Below, one piece after another: positions 19,201 to 26,292 of a stretch of DNA of 64,000 nucleotides. The position numbers and the translations under genes are program-made. Source of the stretch: Enterobacter ludwigii (GTDB lineage: Bacteria; Pseudomonadota; Gammaproteobacteria; Enterobacterales; Enterobacteriaceae); NCBI GenBank assembly GCA_023023105.1, contig CP083824.1, positions 558,001 through 622,000 of the forward strand, in the 5' to 3' direction. Numbering within the stretch: position 1 is the first letter of the stretch; every line of letters begins with the position of its first letter. The notes under the pieces are model-generated. The model made no database searches. It had not been told where the DNA came from and saw nothing but the letters and a program-made list of their open reading frames with translations.

Positions 19201-21845
19201 TGAACAGCGATGGCAGCTACCTGTTCACTCCGATCGCTGACTGGCATGGTGATGTTTCGCCAATCACCTGGACCGTCTCTGACGGACGCAATAACGGCGA
19301 AAGTACCGCCACGTTGACTATCACCGTCACCCCGGTCGCCGATGCCAATCCGGACAGCGCCACCACCCACGCAGGCGTGCCGGTAGTCATTGACGTGCTC
19401 GGTAACGATACGTTCAGTAACCCGAATCGTACACTTAGCGCGACGACTAACGGGCAGTACGGCACCGTGACCATCAACAATGGGCAGGTTGTCTACACCC
19501 CAACGGGCGGCTATGTCGGTAACGACACCTTTAGCTATACCGTGACCAGCGGCGGCGTCAGCGAAACCACCTCCGTGACGGTCACGCTAACCAACGCCGC
19601 ACCGGTCACGCAAAGTGAACAGGTCACCACGCCGGAAGACACGCCGATAAGCGGGCCAAATCTGCTGAATAATGACCACGACGCGGAGGGCGATCCTCTG
19701 ACAATCACCGGGTTCAGCGTCGGTGGACTGCACTATCAAGCAGGGGATACCGCCACCCTCGCAGGCAGCGGCACGCTTACCATCAACAGTGATGGCAGCT
19801 ACCATTTCGTGCCGGTTGCCGACTGGCACGGCGACGTACCGCAGGTGATTTATTCGCTAAGCGACGGGCGCAGTAACGGGACCGTCACCGCGACGCTGGA
19901 TATCCGCGTCACCCCGGTGATGGATAGCCATGACGACAGCGCCTCGACCCACGCGAATACGCCAGTGACCATTGATGTGCTGGCAAACGACACCTTTAGC
20001 AACCCGGATCGCGTCATCAGCGGCGCGACCAACGGGCAGCATGGCACGGTGGTGATTGAAGACGGGAAAGCCCGCTATACCCCGAACAACGGCTATGTCG
20101 GGACCGATACCTTTACCTATACCGTCACCAGCGGCGGCGTCAGCGAAACCGCCGTGGTGACGCTGGATATTCTCAACACCCCGCCGGTCGCCATGACCGA
20201 TAAGGCCAGCACACTGCTCAATACCCCGCTGAGCGGTAATGTGCTCGCCAACGACAGCGATGCCGAACACGATGTCCTGCACGTCACGAGCGTCACCGTG
20301 GACGGCGTGCACTATGTGCCGGGCGACACCATCGACCTGCAAGGGGCGGGAACGTTAGTGGTCAACAGCGACGGCAGCTATCGTTTTACCCCCGCCACGG
20401 GCTGGTCCGGCTTTGTGCCCACCGTGAGCTACACCATCAGCGACGGTAACGTTGACGGCACCAGCAGCAGTGAACTGCACCTGCTGGTGAGCCCCATCGG
20501 CGAAGCCTGGGTGAAAGAGGCTGGCCTGGTCGACAGCGCCAGCGGTACGCAAACCACCAGCGGAACGCTCTCCCTGCTCTCACTTGATGCGATGGAAAGC
20601 CTGACCATTGGCGGCCACACGCTAACCCTGGCGCAGTTGACGGCTCTTAGCGCCACGCAGCCGTTCGATATCGTCACCCCGGACGGCGTGCTGAGCCTGA
20701 CCGGGCTGCGGACGCTCGACGCGGGCCATGCACAGCTGGATTATCGCTACACCCTCTCCCACGCCATTGCGCAGCCGGGCTTTGTCAGCACCCAGGAAGA
20801 TATCTCCCTGAGCGTTAACGGCGAGCAGACACAGGCGCCGGGGCTGCTGCGGGTCAACATCGTCAACGATGTTCCCGTCGCGCAGGATGACAGCAACAGC
20901 ATTGACCAGGATCGCGGCGAGCAAATTGTCTCCGGCAATCTGTACGCCAACGACCGTATCGGTGCCGATGGCACCATCGCCAGCGGGCCGCTAACCGCCG
21001 TCTCGTCAGTGAATCTTGGGCATGAAGGGGTCATTAATGGCACCTTTAAAGGTGAATTTGGCGAGCTGACGCTCGATGCCAACGGCAACTATCGCTACGT
21101 CGCTGACCGCATGAACCTGCGCGTTTCCACCCTCGATCCGCTCTCCACGCTGACCGAAGTGTTCGTGTACACCCTCACCGACGCCGACGGCAACACCAGC
21201 CAGGCGCGTCTGTCGATTGTGATTCATGGCACCACGCCACCGCTGTCAAAACAGGGCGACGAGATTTTCCCGCATGACCGTCGGCAGGAAGAGACCGCCC
21301 TCGACCAACCCTATACGCCGGGGCTGTTTATTCTGCCCGCCATTTATGGCATTTACAGCGACCGCTTCACCCGTGAGGTCGAACTGAACCGCAAGGTGAC
21401 CGAACTGGGCCGTGGGGCGAACGATAACGCCACGCCGGTGCTGGAAGACGCGGTGCTGTTTACCCGTTGGGTTAACACTACGTTGCTCAGAAGCCCGACG
21501 CCGTCAGGTGATAACCACGACGTCGCGACACAGCAACTGGCCAGCCGTTTCAATCCGTTCACCCCGAAAGCCACGGGCAAACCGACCCCTGCCGACGTGC
21601 CTGCGATCCAGGAAGAACGCGTGGTGCACGGCGAGGCAACCAAAGGCAAACCGGTGGTGAAACACGACACCCACGAGAATCTCCCACCGCAGGCCAACAT
21701 ATCGATACCGGGCGTCGTTGTGATACCGGCTGGCGCGCCCCGTCCCGGTGCGCCAGGCCTTGCCGAGCAGATCGACAAGCTTGCCCGTAACCACACGCAG
21801 GCGCCGGAGCCGATCACCGTCGGAGGTCCCGCATCGACTCGCTAA
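7203..21845 (+). CDS. Giant tandem-repeat surface/secreted protein with LEPR-type N-terminus (4880 aa)
   Basis: The protein has a basic N-terminus followed by LESRQLFDGAA (residues 18-28), a variant of the LEPRxLF(D)GAA motif seen at the N-terminus of many giant bacterial exported proteins, and no cleavable Sec signal. Residues about 50-2080 are degenerate cadherin/Ig-like modules, many with N-D-A-P linkers (VNDAP at module joints). Residues about 2080-4430 hold twelve ~195-residue repeats, each carrying an IDVLANDTFSN-like segment, DTFTYTVTSGG and SYLFTPVADWNG. The C-terminus (about 4600-4880) is non-repetitive, Pro-rich and lacks RTX GGxGxD nonapeptides. Asp/Asn-rich linkers suggest calcium-stiffened rods. 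The next four genes form its likely export apparatus. I infer an adhesin or biofilm-type role; a large lytic or ice-binding type adhesin cannot be excluded. Confidence 0.88.
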   Translation: MTRIKNRSLRPRAHRFALESRQLFDGAALAETAAHNDTASDLVHHASIAEQTRIADITVPAAAPDLTAPIKGISVIEPSTLNAAGADAAQLSDWQISATDSSVTVTATLRDSTIGTLSDGQSSGTILTMTGTADEAQAWLNSLTFKAADVELGNNAATSQLDVHVSSESGDASGSMDITVTPSNDPVTVADNHQTVAEIGSTAITDTTLFAVDPEVSAGTQFPVQIVYGLTELPKYGYLTLDGDRLGIGSVFTQEDVINGSLVYVHTATGADQNTADGFVAVVNDGATPKDLSGTVHITLDIAPLNQLPSVGGSGLVYEGQPANAVDTGNVGQYIVASTGGDPQDTILTIAITSLPTHGTLYYNGVEVTVGQTFDYADRSLLTYKNDGSENQGQDSFGVRVTDQGGGTGVPGNSDGVITLRVQDVDDDPTFTGNGRTPNADVPSTGTTAVTLTADMLSASDVDSGNNHLSFITDNSGLTHGYLTLNGKILNNGGTFTMADILAGKVQYVQYAGASTAGQTDSFNFVLVDNTMALRWNDDGSRYNRAGGIYDPGTQTLTRFTFTLGLVQFANGSGIGTLPTSDPQIAHSDSSWAGAVFTTGDSRGQLNEGGSVTLNGTNGDFSAVAGMSYTATDVDPSQVVYTFLGFSNGATGGEIQRKDSSGNWVTVGAYGTFIQADLDAGNIRFQHDGGETFFFAAQFAVSAGLTKTDQNGYITQDIWTPTLNIYVTPVNDLPVVTGSSTTVIAEGETAYITTGQLSISDPDDANSGSDLESSATLRDGVDNYAYNNGAGGGTPLKFEIDSLPTGGTLQYYDGSAWKDVTVGMTLDAALLTASTNTTGLRFVNDGSEVRKTDFTVTAIDRWSARSASSGKVTIQITNVNDAPQIAKNPTLADPVIQPNSPNIIGGAPENNPLYVKEGSYQQITSALLQAYDSDSSARQVQYTITSAPAHGNLAYSTDGVHFSIIGAGGSFTQQDVIDGHIYYLSDGSEGSGRSETSTPNTPDDKFTFRLSDGDKEQSGNEFWIYTLPTNDAPIVSAPSGVHNITSENPANNHITGFSVSDPDLTAIITGETDYLQVTVRLLDRSGNALTDYTGVTLGYDSSSGAATAITHSGQNDYLVLSGTYAQVNAALAGLTVTFTGDRNTLYQVQVIADDRLRDASGALVGGANGGSENQSNTPGKSQPGTISSTEYNWYSSTTVAEADKGNISMASVWVRASTINDPGTLTITTPARTALEDQATFIGGNITLSDVESTSFGTPVTVTITVAEGTLGIGGSGTQESVTPSATGSQQVTISGDDTGTLVLTGRASDIQALLNDTTLGLTWTSPLNTNHDLNGAAPGDVTVTLHLDDGGSHIGDTAGGANPADATLDVTIVPVNDAPTVSADSSTAYLNSDRGVTNGNAVSGFVISDPDYTDGGDIADGESDFMQVTVRITDTDGTPLAAAFYNNGSVSSIIINSGNTQSGVTLDTTFDGNKDALVIRGTLAQVNAYLADLQVSMTGSGVENADKAWHVEVIADDRMRDLTTGALLSAGNANGGENDANGNGTQTVPTTVIDPYAALPAGLTQNVAIAARTIFPSSINDPATITVTDSNVSEGVARVKLPAIAVADPDADVATLQATITLPSGFTFSGLNSGDVVTTDASGHQTLALSGTLSELNARLANLTVQLPTTTGVAATDWNGSFSVTVVVNDNGNHGSRPSTLDGDSNDPGSNPGDISYADATSAALITTRTFTVTVVPVNDAPGLTKTTPQTLAPISEDSADATIVGDTVDNLFGSYFQDTADNVDNSAIGASGGTSSDSFWGVAINSLTTNSAQGSWQYSTDGGSTWTAIGTRTDASSLLLDKTARVRFVPAANFFGTPAALTVRLVETNSNNDTTSTTATPTSGLVTSTATNGGTSRYSARTVTLSTSITGVNDRPVLTGSMPVTMVEDTPQAVTLGSLLSGKYNDDTDNQSAISGGGNASGAAGFVAITGNNTSTSLGHWEYSTDGSTWQSLGTDYSDSNALVLKTTSQLRFVPLADYNGTVPGGLTLHAADTSTTADAGVTTLYAVQDLQSAINQGDTSHWSNAQTVTLTITAVADAKNDAASTHSGTPVTVDVMANDTFSNSDKTLTSVTQGARGSVSIVDGKVLYTPNNSSYVGSDTFTYTVTSGGVNEIATVTITMTNSAPVVASEHVSVAEDNSLSGSGTTGLLYNDSDPDGDTLTVTTFKIGSQTYNAGDTATIAGKGTLVVNANGSYTFTPLPDWNGTVPQVTYTVSDGRTNGAVTTTLDITVTPVADTHADTATTHAGVAVTIDVLANDTFSNPDRYLSATTSGLHGTTTIVSGKVIYTPTTGYVGTDTFTYTVSSSGVTETGTVTVTMTNNAPVTQGEQVTTAEDTVLSRPATSGLLINDSDPDGDPLSVVSFSADGHTWSAGVTGTITGKGTLVINSDGSYTFTPVADWNGSVPQVTYTVSDGRSNGLTTATLDITVTPVVDIHDDSATTHAGVPVTIDVLSNDTFSNSNKTLTATTDGQHGTVTIQSGKVIYTPTDASYVGSDTFTYTVTSGGIAETATVSVTMTNSAPVVADRQLTTPEDTALVGTASNGLLFTATDSDNDTLTVVDFTVNGQRYNAGDRADLSGKGSLTINSDGSYRFTPVADWNGALPQVTYTVTDGRSNGTTSAILTLSVTPVADAHNDTASTHAGVPVTIDVLANDTFSNADKAITATTDGQNGTVAIQSGKVVYTPTDPTFIGTDTFTYTVTSGGINETATVTVTVGNSAPELTPEQATTPEDTPLAGAGSTGLLAHASDPDNDAISVTRFSVDGHDYNAGDTATLAGKGTLTINSDGSYLFTPVADWNGALPQVTYTVSDGLIHGDSTTTLDLSVTPVVDATADSASTHAGTPVTIDVLANDTFSNSDKAITATTDGQHGTVAMQNGQLVYTPSDAGYVGTDTFTYTVTSGGVNETTHVTVTLTNSAPAVPDLAATTAEDTPLVVTAASGLLHNATDSEHDALTVSDFSVGSQTWSAGTQATLAGVGELTINSDGSYRFTPVADWNGTAPQVIFTVSDGRTNGSTSATLNITVTPVADARDDSATTHSGVPVTIDVLGNDTFSNADKTLLATTDGQHGAVVIHNGQVIYTPADSRYVGTDTFTYTVRSGGVEESATVTVTMTNSAPVLTDEHVTTPEDTPVSGPNLLANDTDAEGDTLTLTGFSVDGQHYLAGDTATLSGKGTLTINSDGSYLFTPVADWNGALPQVTYSVTDGRTNGERSTTLDIAVLPVADAVNDSATTHAGTPVTIDVLANDSFSNSDKTITATTNGQYGTVAIENGRVVYTPTDASYVGSDAFTYTVTSGGIAETATVVVTLTNAAPVLTGEHVSTPEDTPLAVPNLLANDHDPEGDPLTITGFSVGGQNYHPGETATLSGRGTLTINSDGSYLFTPVADWNGSAPQVTYTVSDGRSNGERSATLDITVTPVTDAFDDTASTHAGTPVTIDVRANDSFSNADNTITAVTPGQHGSVAIQNGKVVYTPSDAGYVGSDTFTYTVTSGGVTETATVTVTLTNSAPQLSGEHVSTPEDTAFSGSGSSGLLAHASDADNDALSVTGFSVDGHSYNPGETALISGKGTLVIHSDGHYLFTPVADWNGDVPQVTWTVSDGRSNGFSSATLDIHVLPVADAIDDSASTHAGVPVTIDVLGNDTFSNADKTLSAVTQGQQGTVTISTGKVVYTPTDPNYLGTDTFTYTVTSGGITETATVTVTISNTPPVLTGEQLTTPEDTPLSGPNLLANDYDADGDALTLSGFSVDGQHYLAGETATLSGKGTLTINRDGSYLFTPVADWNGGVPQVTYEVTDGHTNGTRTTTLDIRVLPVIDAFDDAVSTHSGVPVSIDALNNDTFSNSDKAITATTDGQHGTVTLQNGKPVYTPTDPAYVGSDTFTYTVTSGGIAESATVTVTLVNAAPELASAHVSTPEDTPLAGQNLLANARDPDGDPLTLTGFQVAGQDYHPGDTAILVGQGSLVMNSDGSYLFTPIADWHGDVSPITWTVSDGRNNGESTATLTITVTPVADANPDSATTHAGVPVVIDVLGNDTFSNPNRTLSATTNGQYGTVTINNGQVVYTPTGGYVGNDTFSYTVTSGGVSETTSVTVTLTNAAPVTQSEQVTTPEDTPISGPNLLNNDHDAEGDPLTITGFSVGGLHYQAGDTATLAGSGTLTINSDGSYHFVPVADWHGDVPQVIYSLSDGRSNGTVTATLDIRVTPVMDSHDDSASTHANTPVTIDVLANDTFSNPDRVISGATNGQHGTVVIEDGKARYTPNNGYVGTDTFTYTVTSGGVSETAVVTLDILNTPPVAMTDKASTLLNTPLSGNVLANDSDAEHDVLHVTSVTVDGVHYVPGDTIDLQGAGTLVVNSDGSYRFTPATGWSGFVPTVSYTISDGNVDGTSSSELHLLVSPIGEAWVKEAGLVDSASGTQTTSGTLSLLSLDAMESLTIGGHTLTLAQLTALSATQPFDIVTPDGVLSLTGLRTLDAGHAQLDYRYTLSHAIAQPGFVSTQEDISLSVNGEQTQAPGLLRVNIVNDVPVAQDDSNSIDQDRGEQIVSGNLYANDRIGADGTIASGPLTAVSSVNLGHEGVINGTFKGEFGELTLDANGNYRYVADRMNLRVSTLDPLSTLTEVFVYTLTDADGNTSQARLSIVIHGTTPPLSKQGDEIFPHDRRQEETALDQPYTPGLFILPAIYGIYSDRFTREVELNRKVTELGRGANDNATPVLEDAVLFTRWVNTTLLRSPTPSGDNHDVATQQLASRFNPFTPKATGKPTPADVPAIQEERVVHGEATKGKPVVKHDTHENLPPQANISIPGVVVIPAGAPRPGAPGLAEQIDKLARNHTQAPEPITVGGPASTR
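13440..20500 (+). repeat. Twelve ~585-bp coding tandem repeats
   Basis: The DNA encoding the repeat region has a period of about 585 bp. The segment matching GTGACCATTGATGTGCTGGC recurs, with few changes, near 13480, 14070, 14670, 15260, 15855, 16450, 17030, 17620, 18205, 18800, 19380 and 19965. Stretches such as the one encoding SYLFTPVADWNG are almost identical at the DNA level between copies. Such an array can expand or contract by recombination and is prone to assembly collapse. Confidence 0.9.
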
Positions 21846-21924
21846 CCCTTGAAACGCACTGTTTATTCTGCACCGGCGAAGCCCAGGGCCGCCGGTTCGT
21901 TAACCTGAAACTAAAAGCACAATA

Positions 21925-23844
21925 ATGATGATAACGACAACAACCGTATCGCTGAATGCAACCCGCCCGGTGCCGGTGATGGCGCGGATTTCCGCCCTGA
22001 TCTGCCTGGTCCTGCTCAGCGGCTGTGGCTCCGTAAAACCGGAACCTTTAACCCAGGATGAAATCGCCGCACGCGTTAACAACGATCGCCTGAACATGTA
22101 TCGCGATCAGCAGCCGCTTTCCGGCCCGCTGACCCTGTCAGACGCGATGGCGCGCGCGCTGAAATACAACCTCGACTACCGCCTGAAACTGATGGAGACC
22201 GCCCTGTCGCGCGGCCTGCTGGATGTATCGCGCCAGGATATGTTGCCCAAACTGATGACCGATGCCGGATATCGCTGGCGCGACAATGATTCCGGCGGCA
22301 CCAGTATCGGTATCGAAGACCGGGTGGTCAGCCTGCGCCCATCCACCTCTGAGGAGCGCGACCATTACCTCGCCGACGCGACGCTTTCCTGGGACGTGCT
22401 GGATTTCGGGATGAGCTACTATCGCGCCAAACAACAGGCGGATAACGTCAATATCGCCGAAGAACGCCGCCGCAAAGTGCTGCAAAACATCGTACAGGAG
22501 GTGCGCGATGCCTGGTGGCGTGCGCTGGGGGCACAGCGTCTGCTGGATGAAGCCCAGCCGCTGGCGGAAAACATCCAGATTGCGCTGAATAAAACCCGTG
22601 AAGCCGAACGCGCAGGCATTTTGCCTCCCGTTGAAGGGCTGGAATACCAGCGCGCGCTGCTGGACGCGGTCTCGCTGTTAAACCAGAAGCGCCAGGAAAT
22701 GCAGATGGCCAAAAGCGAGCTGGCTGCCCTGCTGAATCTGCCGCCGAACACCGACTTCAAATTACAGGACGTGACAAACCCGGCGCTGTCGCAGGTACCG
22801 ACCCAGTTGGATAGCCTGGAGCAAATGGCGCTCGAACGCCGCCCGGAGCTGCGTGAAGAGGATTACAAAACCCGCATCGACGTACTGGAAACCAAACGGC
22901 AAATTGCCTCGCTGTTCCCCAACCTGAACCTGTTTGGTGGCATCAGCTACGACTCTAACCAATATCTCTACAACAGCAGCTGGATTCAGGGTGGCATGGG
23001 CGTGTCGATGAATCTGTTCAAACTGCTGGGAGCACCGGCCATCAACCGCACCAACGACGCCCGTCTGCAGACGGATGAAGCACGGCGTATGGCCCTGAGC
23101 ATGGCAATCCTGACCCAGGTACGCGTTTCCGTTGAACGCTACAAGCTGGCAGTTTACGACCTGCAAATCGCGCAGGAATCCGCCCGCGTCGACCAGCGTC
23201 TGGCCAGTATCTCCCGCGCGAGCGCGAGCAATTCCCTGTCCAGCGAACTGGAGTCGCTGCGCACCCAGGCACGCTCCGTGGTCTCGCGCTTCCAGGAGGC
23301 CGCTTCTTATGCCCAGGCGCAGTCCGCCTATGGCCGCGTGTTGAACTCGGTGGGGATCGACCTGCTGCCAGAAACCGTGAAGAACACCGATCTCGCCAGC
23401 CTGTCGCAGCAAATTCACCAGAGCCTGGTCGCCGGAGAAAAACATGTCTTTACCCAGAGCGCCGATGCGGTGGTCACCCGTCATCCGGTGAATGTGACCC
23501 TTGGTCGCCTGCCTGCTGCCGTCAATAAAAATGTGATTTATCAATCGGTCACCCGCGTACTTAACACCAACCAACTGGTGGTGGGCAGTGGTCCGAACAG
23601 CTATCGCCTGGAGATGAATCTGAATGTGGGTCACGCCCAAAATACGTTGCGCGGTGTGTGGGATATCACCGTGGTAAACCCGCAGGGAGCGTCGGTGCTG
23701 AAACAGCACTACACCAGCTATTTGCCCAATGACGTGAACACCCGTTCCGTGAGTGCACTGGCTGAGGCTGCCGCGCTGTCCGTGGTGTCCGACCTGAATA
23801 AGTACGCAGGCGGTTCCACCATGGCGACGGCCAATAATCCCTAA
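21925..23844 (+). CDS. TolC-family outer-membrane lipoprotein of the giant-protein locus
   Basis: This 639-residue protein has a lipoprotein signal ending in the lipobox LLSGC (Cys34) and two OEP coiled-coil repeats (about residues 70-280 and 290-480) with the usual Ala/Leu/Gln-rich helices. An extra C-terminal domain of about 130 residues (about 510-639, beginning near FTQSADAVVTRHPVNVTLG) is not part of ordinary TolC channels. It lies 79 bp behind the giant gene and 12 bp before an HlyD gene. The N-terminal Met is uncertain: ATGs exist at 21925, 21928 and 21979, and none has a strong SD. Confidence 0.85.
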   Translation: MMITTTTVSLNATRPVPVMARISALICLVLLSGCGSVKPEPLTQDEIAARVNNDRLNMYRDQQPLSGPLTLSDAMARALKYNLDYRLKLMETALSRGLLDVSRQDMLPKLMTDAGYRWRDNDSGGTSIGIEDRVVSLRPSTSEERDHYLADATLSWDVLDFGMSYYRAKQQADNVNIAEERRRKVLQNIVQEVRDAWWRALGAQRLLDEAQPLAENIQIALNKTREAERAGILPPVEGLEYQRALLDAVSLLNQKRQEMQMAKSELAALLNLPPNTDFKLQDVTNPALSQVPTQLDSLEQMALERRPELREEDYKTRIDVLETKRQIASLFPNLNLFGGISYDSNQYLYNSSWIQGGMGVSMNLFKLLGAPAINRTNDARLQTDEARRMALSMAILTQVRVSVERYKLAVYDLQIAQESARVDQRLASISRASASNSLSSELESLRTQARSVVSRFQEAASYAQAQSAYGRVLNSVGIDLLPETVKNTDLASLSQQIHQSLVAGEKHVFTQSADAVVTRHPVNVTLGRLPAAVNKNVIYQSVTRVLNTNQLVVGSGPNSYRLEMNLNVGHAQNTLRGVWDITVVNPQGASVLKQHYTSYLPNDVNTRSVSALAEAAALSVVSDLNKYAGGSTMATANNP

Positions 23845-23856
23845 GCAGGTACAGGT

Positions 23857-24945
23857 ATGAAAAGACGTCATTACGACTGGCGCATGGGCGCCATCATCGC
23901 GCTGGCATTCAGCGCCAGCGCGCTGGCAGAGGATACGGCTCCGGCGGTCTCTGCCACCAGCACGGAACAGGCAGCGCCAGCGGTGGCGGAGCCGACAGCC
24001 GCGCCTGCCTCAACAGCAGAACCGGAACCTGCTACCGTCGCACAGGAACCCGTGGCAACGCCGGAATCTGCACCTGCGGCTGTCGCTCAGGAACCCGCAG
24101 TTGCCACGGAATCGGCCGCGCCCTCAGAATCCGTCACAACAGAGACGGTAACCACGCAGATAACCCCACCACCGGTCGCCGTTGAGAAAAGCGCCCCTGT
24201 CGCCGCCAGCGAGCCCGTGCCGGAGACCGCTGCCGTGGAACAAGGCCCGGCGCAGGTGCGTTTTCTGGTGATGGCCGATAAAGAGAGCCCGCTGTCGAGC
24301 GTGGTGGCAGGCCGCGTGATGCAGGTAAACGTACAGCTGGGCGATAACGTCGCAGCCGGAAAACTGCTGGCGACCCTCGATTGCAGCGAACTGAAAGCGC
24401 GTAAAGACGCGGCGGAGGCGGAATTCAGCGCCGCCCAGATCAAATACGAGGCCAAAGCCAAGCTGCAGGGGCTGGACTCAGCAGGGGCGCTGGAGGTTGG
24501 TCTGGCCGCCGCAGACGTCAACCGGACCCGCAGCCAGATTAAGATTTTCGACGCCCAGTTGGCACAGTGCCGCTTTACCGCGCCCTTCGAAGGCCGAATT
24601 GCCCGCATCTATGTCAAAGAGGGCCAGGGGATTGGCGCAGGCGCGCCGGTCATCGATCTGGTGGGCAATGGCAACCGCAAAGCCCGACTGAACGTGCCTT
24701 CAAGCTGGATGAACTGGCTGACGACCGGCGCCCGCTTCGATGCCGTGGTGGGTGAAAATGGCCAGCACTATCAGATGACCGTCTCGCACATTAGCGGACG
24801 CGTCGATGCGGTGAGCCAGACCATTGAGATCGAAACCCAGTTTGTCGATAACGTCAAAGAGATCCTGCCGGGCATGAGCGGGCGCGCGACGCCGGTCTGC
24901 CCGCAAGATATGCCGACCTGTGCCAGCGGGGCGAACCGTTCGTGA
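23857..24945 (+). CDS. Periplasmic HlyD/RND-type adaptor with Ala/Pro/Glu-rich stalk
   Basis: This 362-residue protein has an N-terminal signal (IIALAFSASALAED). A low-complexity A/P/E/V-rich linker follows (residues about 25-125), then a biotinyl-lipoyl domain (VVAGRVMQVNVQLGDNVAAGKLLATLD), a short alpha-hairpin and a second lipoyl half (CRFTAPFEGRIARIYVKEGQG) with a beta-barrel. The long linker probably spans the wall between membrane partners. Its last codons overlap the next gene by 4 bp (GTGA), indicating translational coupling. Confidence 0.85.
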   Translation: MKRRHYDWRMGAIIALAFSASALAEDTAPAVSATSTEQAAPAVAEPTAAPASTAEPEPATVAQEPVATPESAPAAVAQEPAVATESAAPSESVTTETVTTQITPPPVAVEKSAPVAASEPVPETAAVEQGPAQVRFLVMADKESPLSSVVAGRVMQVNVQLGDNVAAGKLLATLDCSELKARKDAAEAEFSAAQIKYEAKAKLQGLDSAGALEVGLAAADVNRTRSQIKIFDAQLAQCRFTAPFEGRIARIYVKEGQGIGAGAPVIDLVGNGNRKARLNVPSSWMNWLTTGARFDAVVGENGQHYQMTVSHISGRVDAVSQTIEIETQFVDNVKEILPGMSGRATPVCPQDMPTCASGANRS

Positions 24946-26291
24946 GTGCTTCGGTCTTCTATGCCCTGATGGGCCGCGTCAAAGCCGCACACAGCCCGGA
25001 AGAGCTGGGCTTTATTATCTGTAACGAAACGCGGGCGCTGGTGGACTACCGTCAGGCCGCGCTGCTGAAATATACCGCCACCGGGCGCGCCCAACTGGTT
25101 GCGCACTCCGGGCTGAGCGATACCGACCGCAATACCCCGTATGCCCTGTGGCTTGCCGCCGTGGCGAAAGCGATCGCGCCGCAGTGTGCCGCATTGCCGG
25201 AAGGGGCGCGGGTCATGTCGCTCAGCGCAGGCCAGCTCAGCCCATCGCTGGCGCAGGAGTGGGATGAGTGGCTACCGGCCCACGTCTGGGTTCTGGCGCT
25301 GGCCGGGCCGAATGGGCAACTTCACGCCCTGCTTATCCTGGCGCGCGACACCCCATGGCCGGTGCAACTGAGCGTCGAAAGCCCGGAATATACCCTGCTC
25401 CAGCTTGCCAGCCTGTACGGTTATGCGTGGTGGACGCTGGCGGCGCGGCCTTCGCGCCTGCAGCGCCTGCTGCCAACCTCCGTGCGAAAGCGTATTGCCC
25501 TCGTGCTGGTACTGCTTGTCGCCATTTTGCTGATCCCGATTCGCGAATACACCCTGGTGCCTGCCGAGGTGATTTCACTTAACAGCGAGGTTATTGCCGC
25601 CCCCAGCGACGGCGTGATCCGCCGGATGACGGTTGCTCCGAACACCGCCGTCACCGCAGGCCAGGTGCTGGCAGAACTGGATGACACGACCTTAAAAAAT
25701 CGCCTGGCGATTGCCCAGGCAGAACTTGCCACCGCCGCGCTCAACATGCACCAGTCGTCCCAGCAGGCGATTGAAGATCAGAATGCCAGGGCCGAGCTGG
25801 CGCTGGCTGAGGGCAAATGGCGCGAGCAGAAAGTGCAGGTAGCCTCCCTGCAACGAGAGCTGGAAAAACTGTCGATTCGCGCCCAAAGCAGCGGCGTGTT
25901 TGTCTATAGCGATCCGGATGACTGGGCCGGACGCCCGGTGCAAACGGGCGAGCGTATTGGCCTGCTGGCTGACCCCACCCGGCTGGGCATCCGCGCCTGG
26001 GCACCGGTGGCGGAATCCACCAACCTGAATGCGCACGCCCCCATGACCGTCTTTTTGAAGGTCGACCCGCTGCACCCACTGAATGCACAGCTGGATTACG
26101 CCGGCTATGAAGCCGTAGAGGCACCCAACGGTGTCGCCAGCTATCTGCTGCGCGGTTCCCTGAGCGAACCCTCGGCGCTGGCGCGTATCGGCCTGCAGGG
26201 GACCGCCCGCGTAACCGGGGAGTGGAGCGTGCTGGGTTATCTTATCTTCCGTCGTCCACTGGCGACCGCCCGCGCCTGGTGTGGGTTCTGA
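24942..26291 (+). CDS. Membrane-anchored HlyD-type adaptor with GAF-like N-terminal domain
   Basis: This 449-residue protein starts at GTG 24942 inside the previous gene's stop region. Residues about 1-175 look like a cytosolic GAF-type domain (ELGFIICNETRALVDYRQAALLKY). One transmembrane helix follows (RIALVLVLLVAILLIPI, about 184-200), then split lipoyl halves (VIAAPSDGVIRRMTVAPNTAVTAGQVLAELD and SSGVFVYSDPDDWAGRPVQTGERIG) around a coiled hairpin. A cytosolic sensory-type domain fused to an adaptor is unusual and suggests the cytoplasmic side is monitored or docked directly. Confidence 0.8.
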   Translation: MSASVFYALMGRVKAAHSPEELGFIICNETRALVDYRQAALLKYTATGRAQLVAHSGLSDTDRNTPYALWLAAVAKAIAPQCAALPEGARVMSLSAGQLSPSLAQEWDEWLPAHVWVLALAGPNGQLHALLILARDTPWPVQLSVESPEYTLLQLASLYGYAWWTLAARPSRLQRLLPTSVRKRIALVLVLLVAILLIPIREYTLVPAEVISLNSEVIAAPSDGVIRRMTVAPNTAVTAGQVLAELDDTTLKNRLAIAQAELATAALNMHQSSQQAIEDQNARAELALAEGKWREQKVQVASLQRELEKLSIRAQSSGVFVYSDPDDWAGRPVQTGERIGLLADPTRLGIRAWAPVAESTNLNAHAPMTVFLKVDPLHPLNAQLDYAGYEAVEAPNGVASYLLRGSLSEPSALARIGLQGTARVTGEWSVLGYLIFRRPLATARAWCGF

Positions 26292-26292
26292 T

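Noticed and set aside
13440..20500. CRISPR array because of many regular repeats
   Set aside because: The period is about 585 bp, the repeats are in-frame coding sequence and there are no short spacers.
7184..21817. Many minus-strand frames across the giant gene
   Set aside because: They recur with the repeat period and simply mirror the repeated coding sequence of the plus strand.
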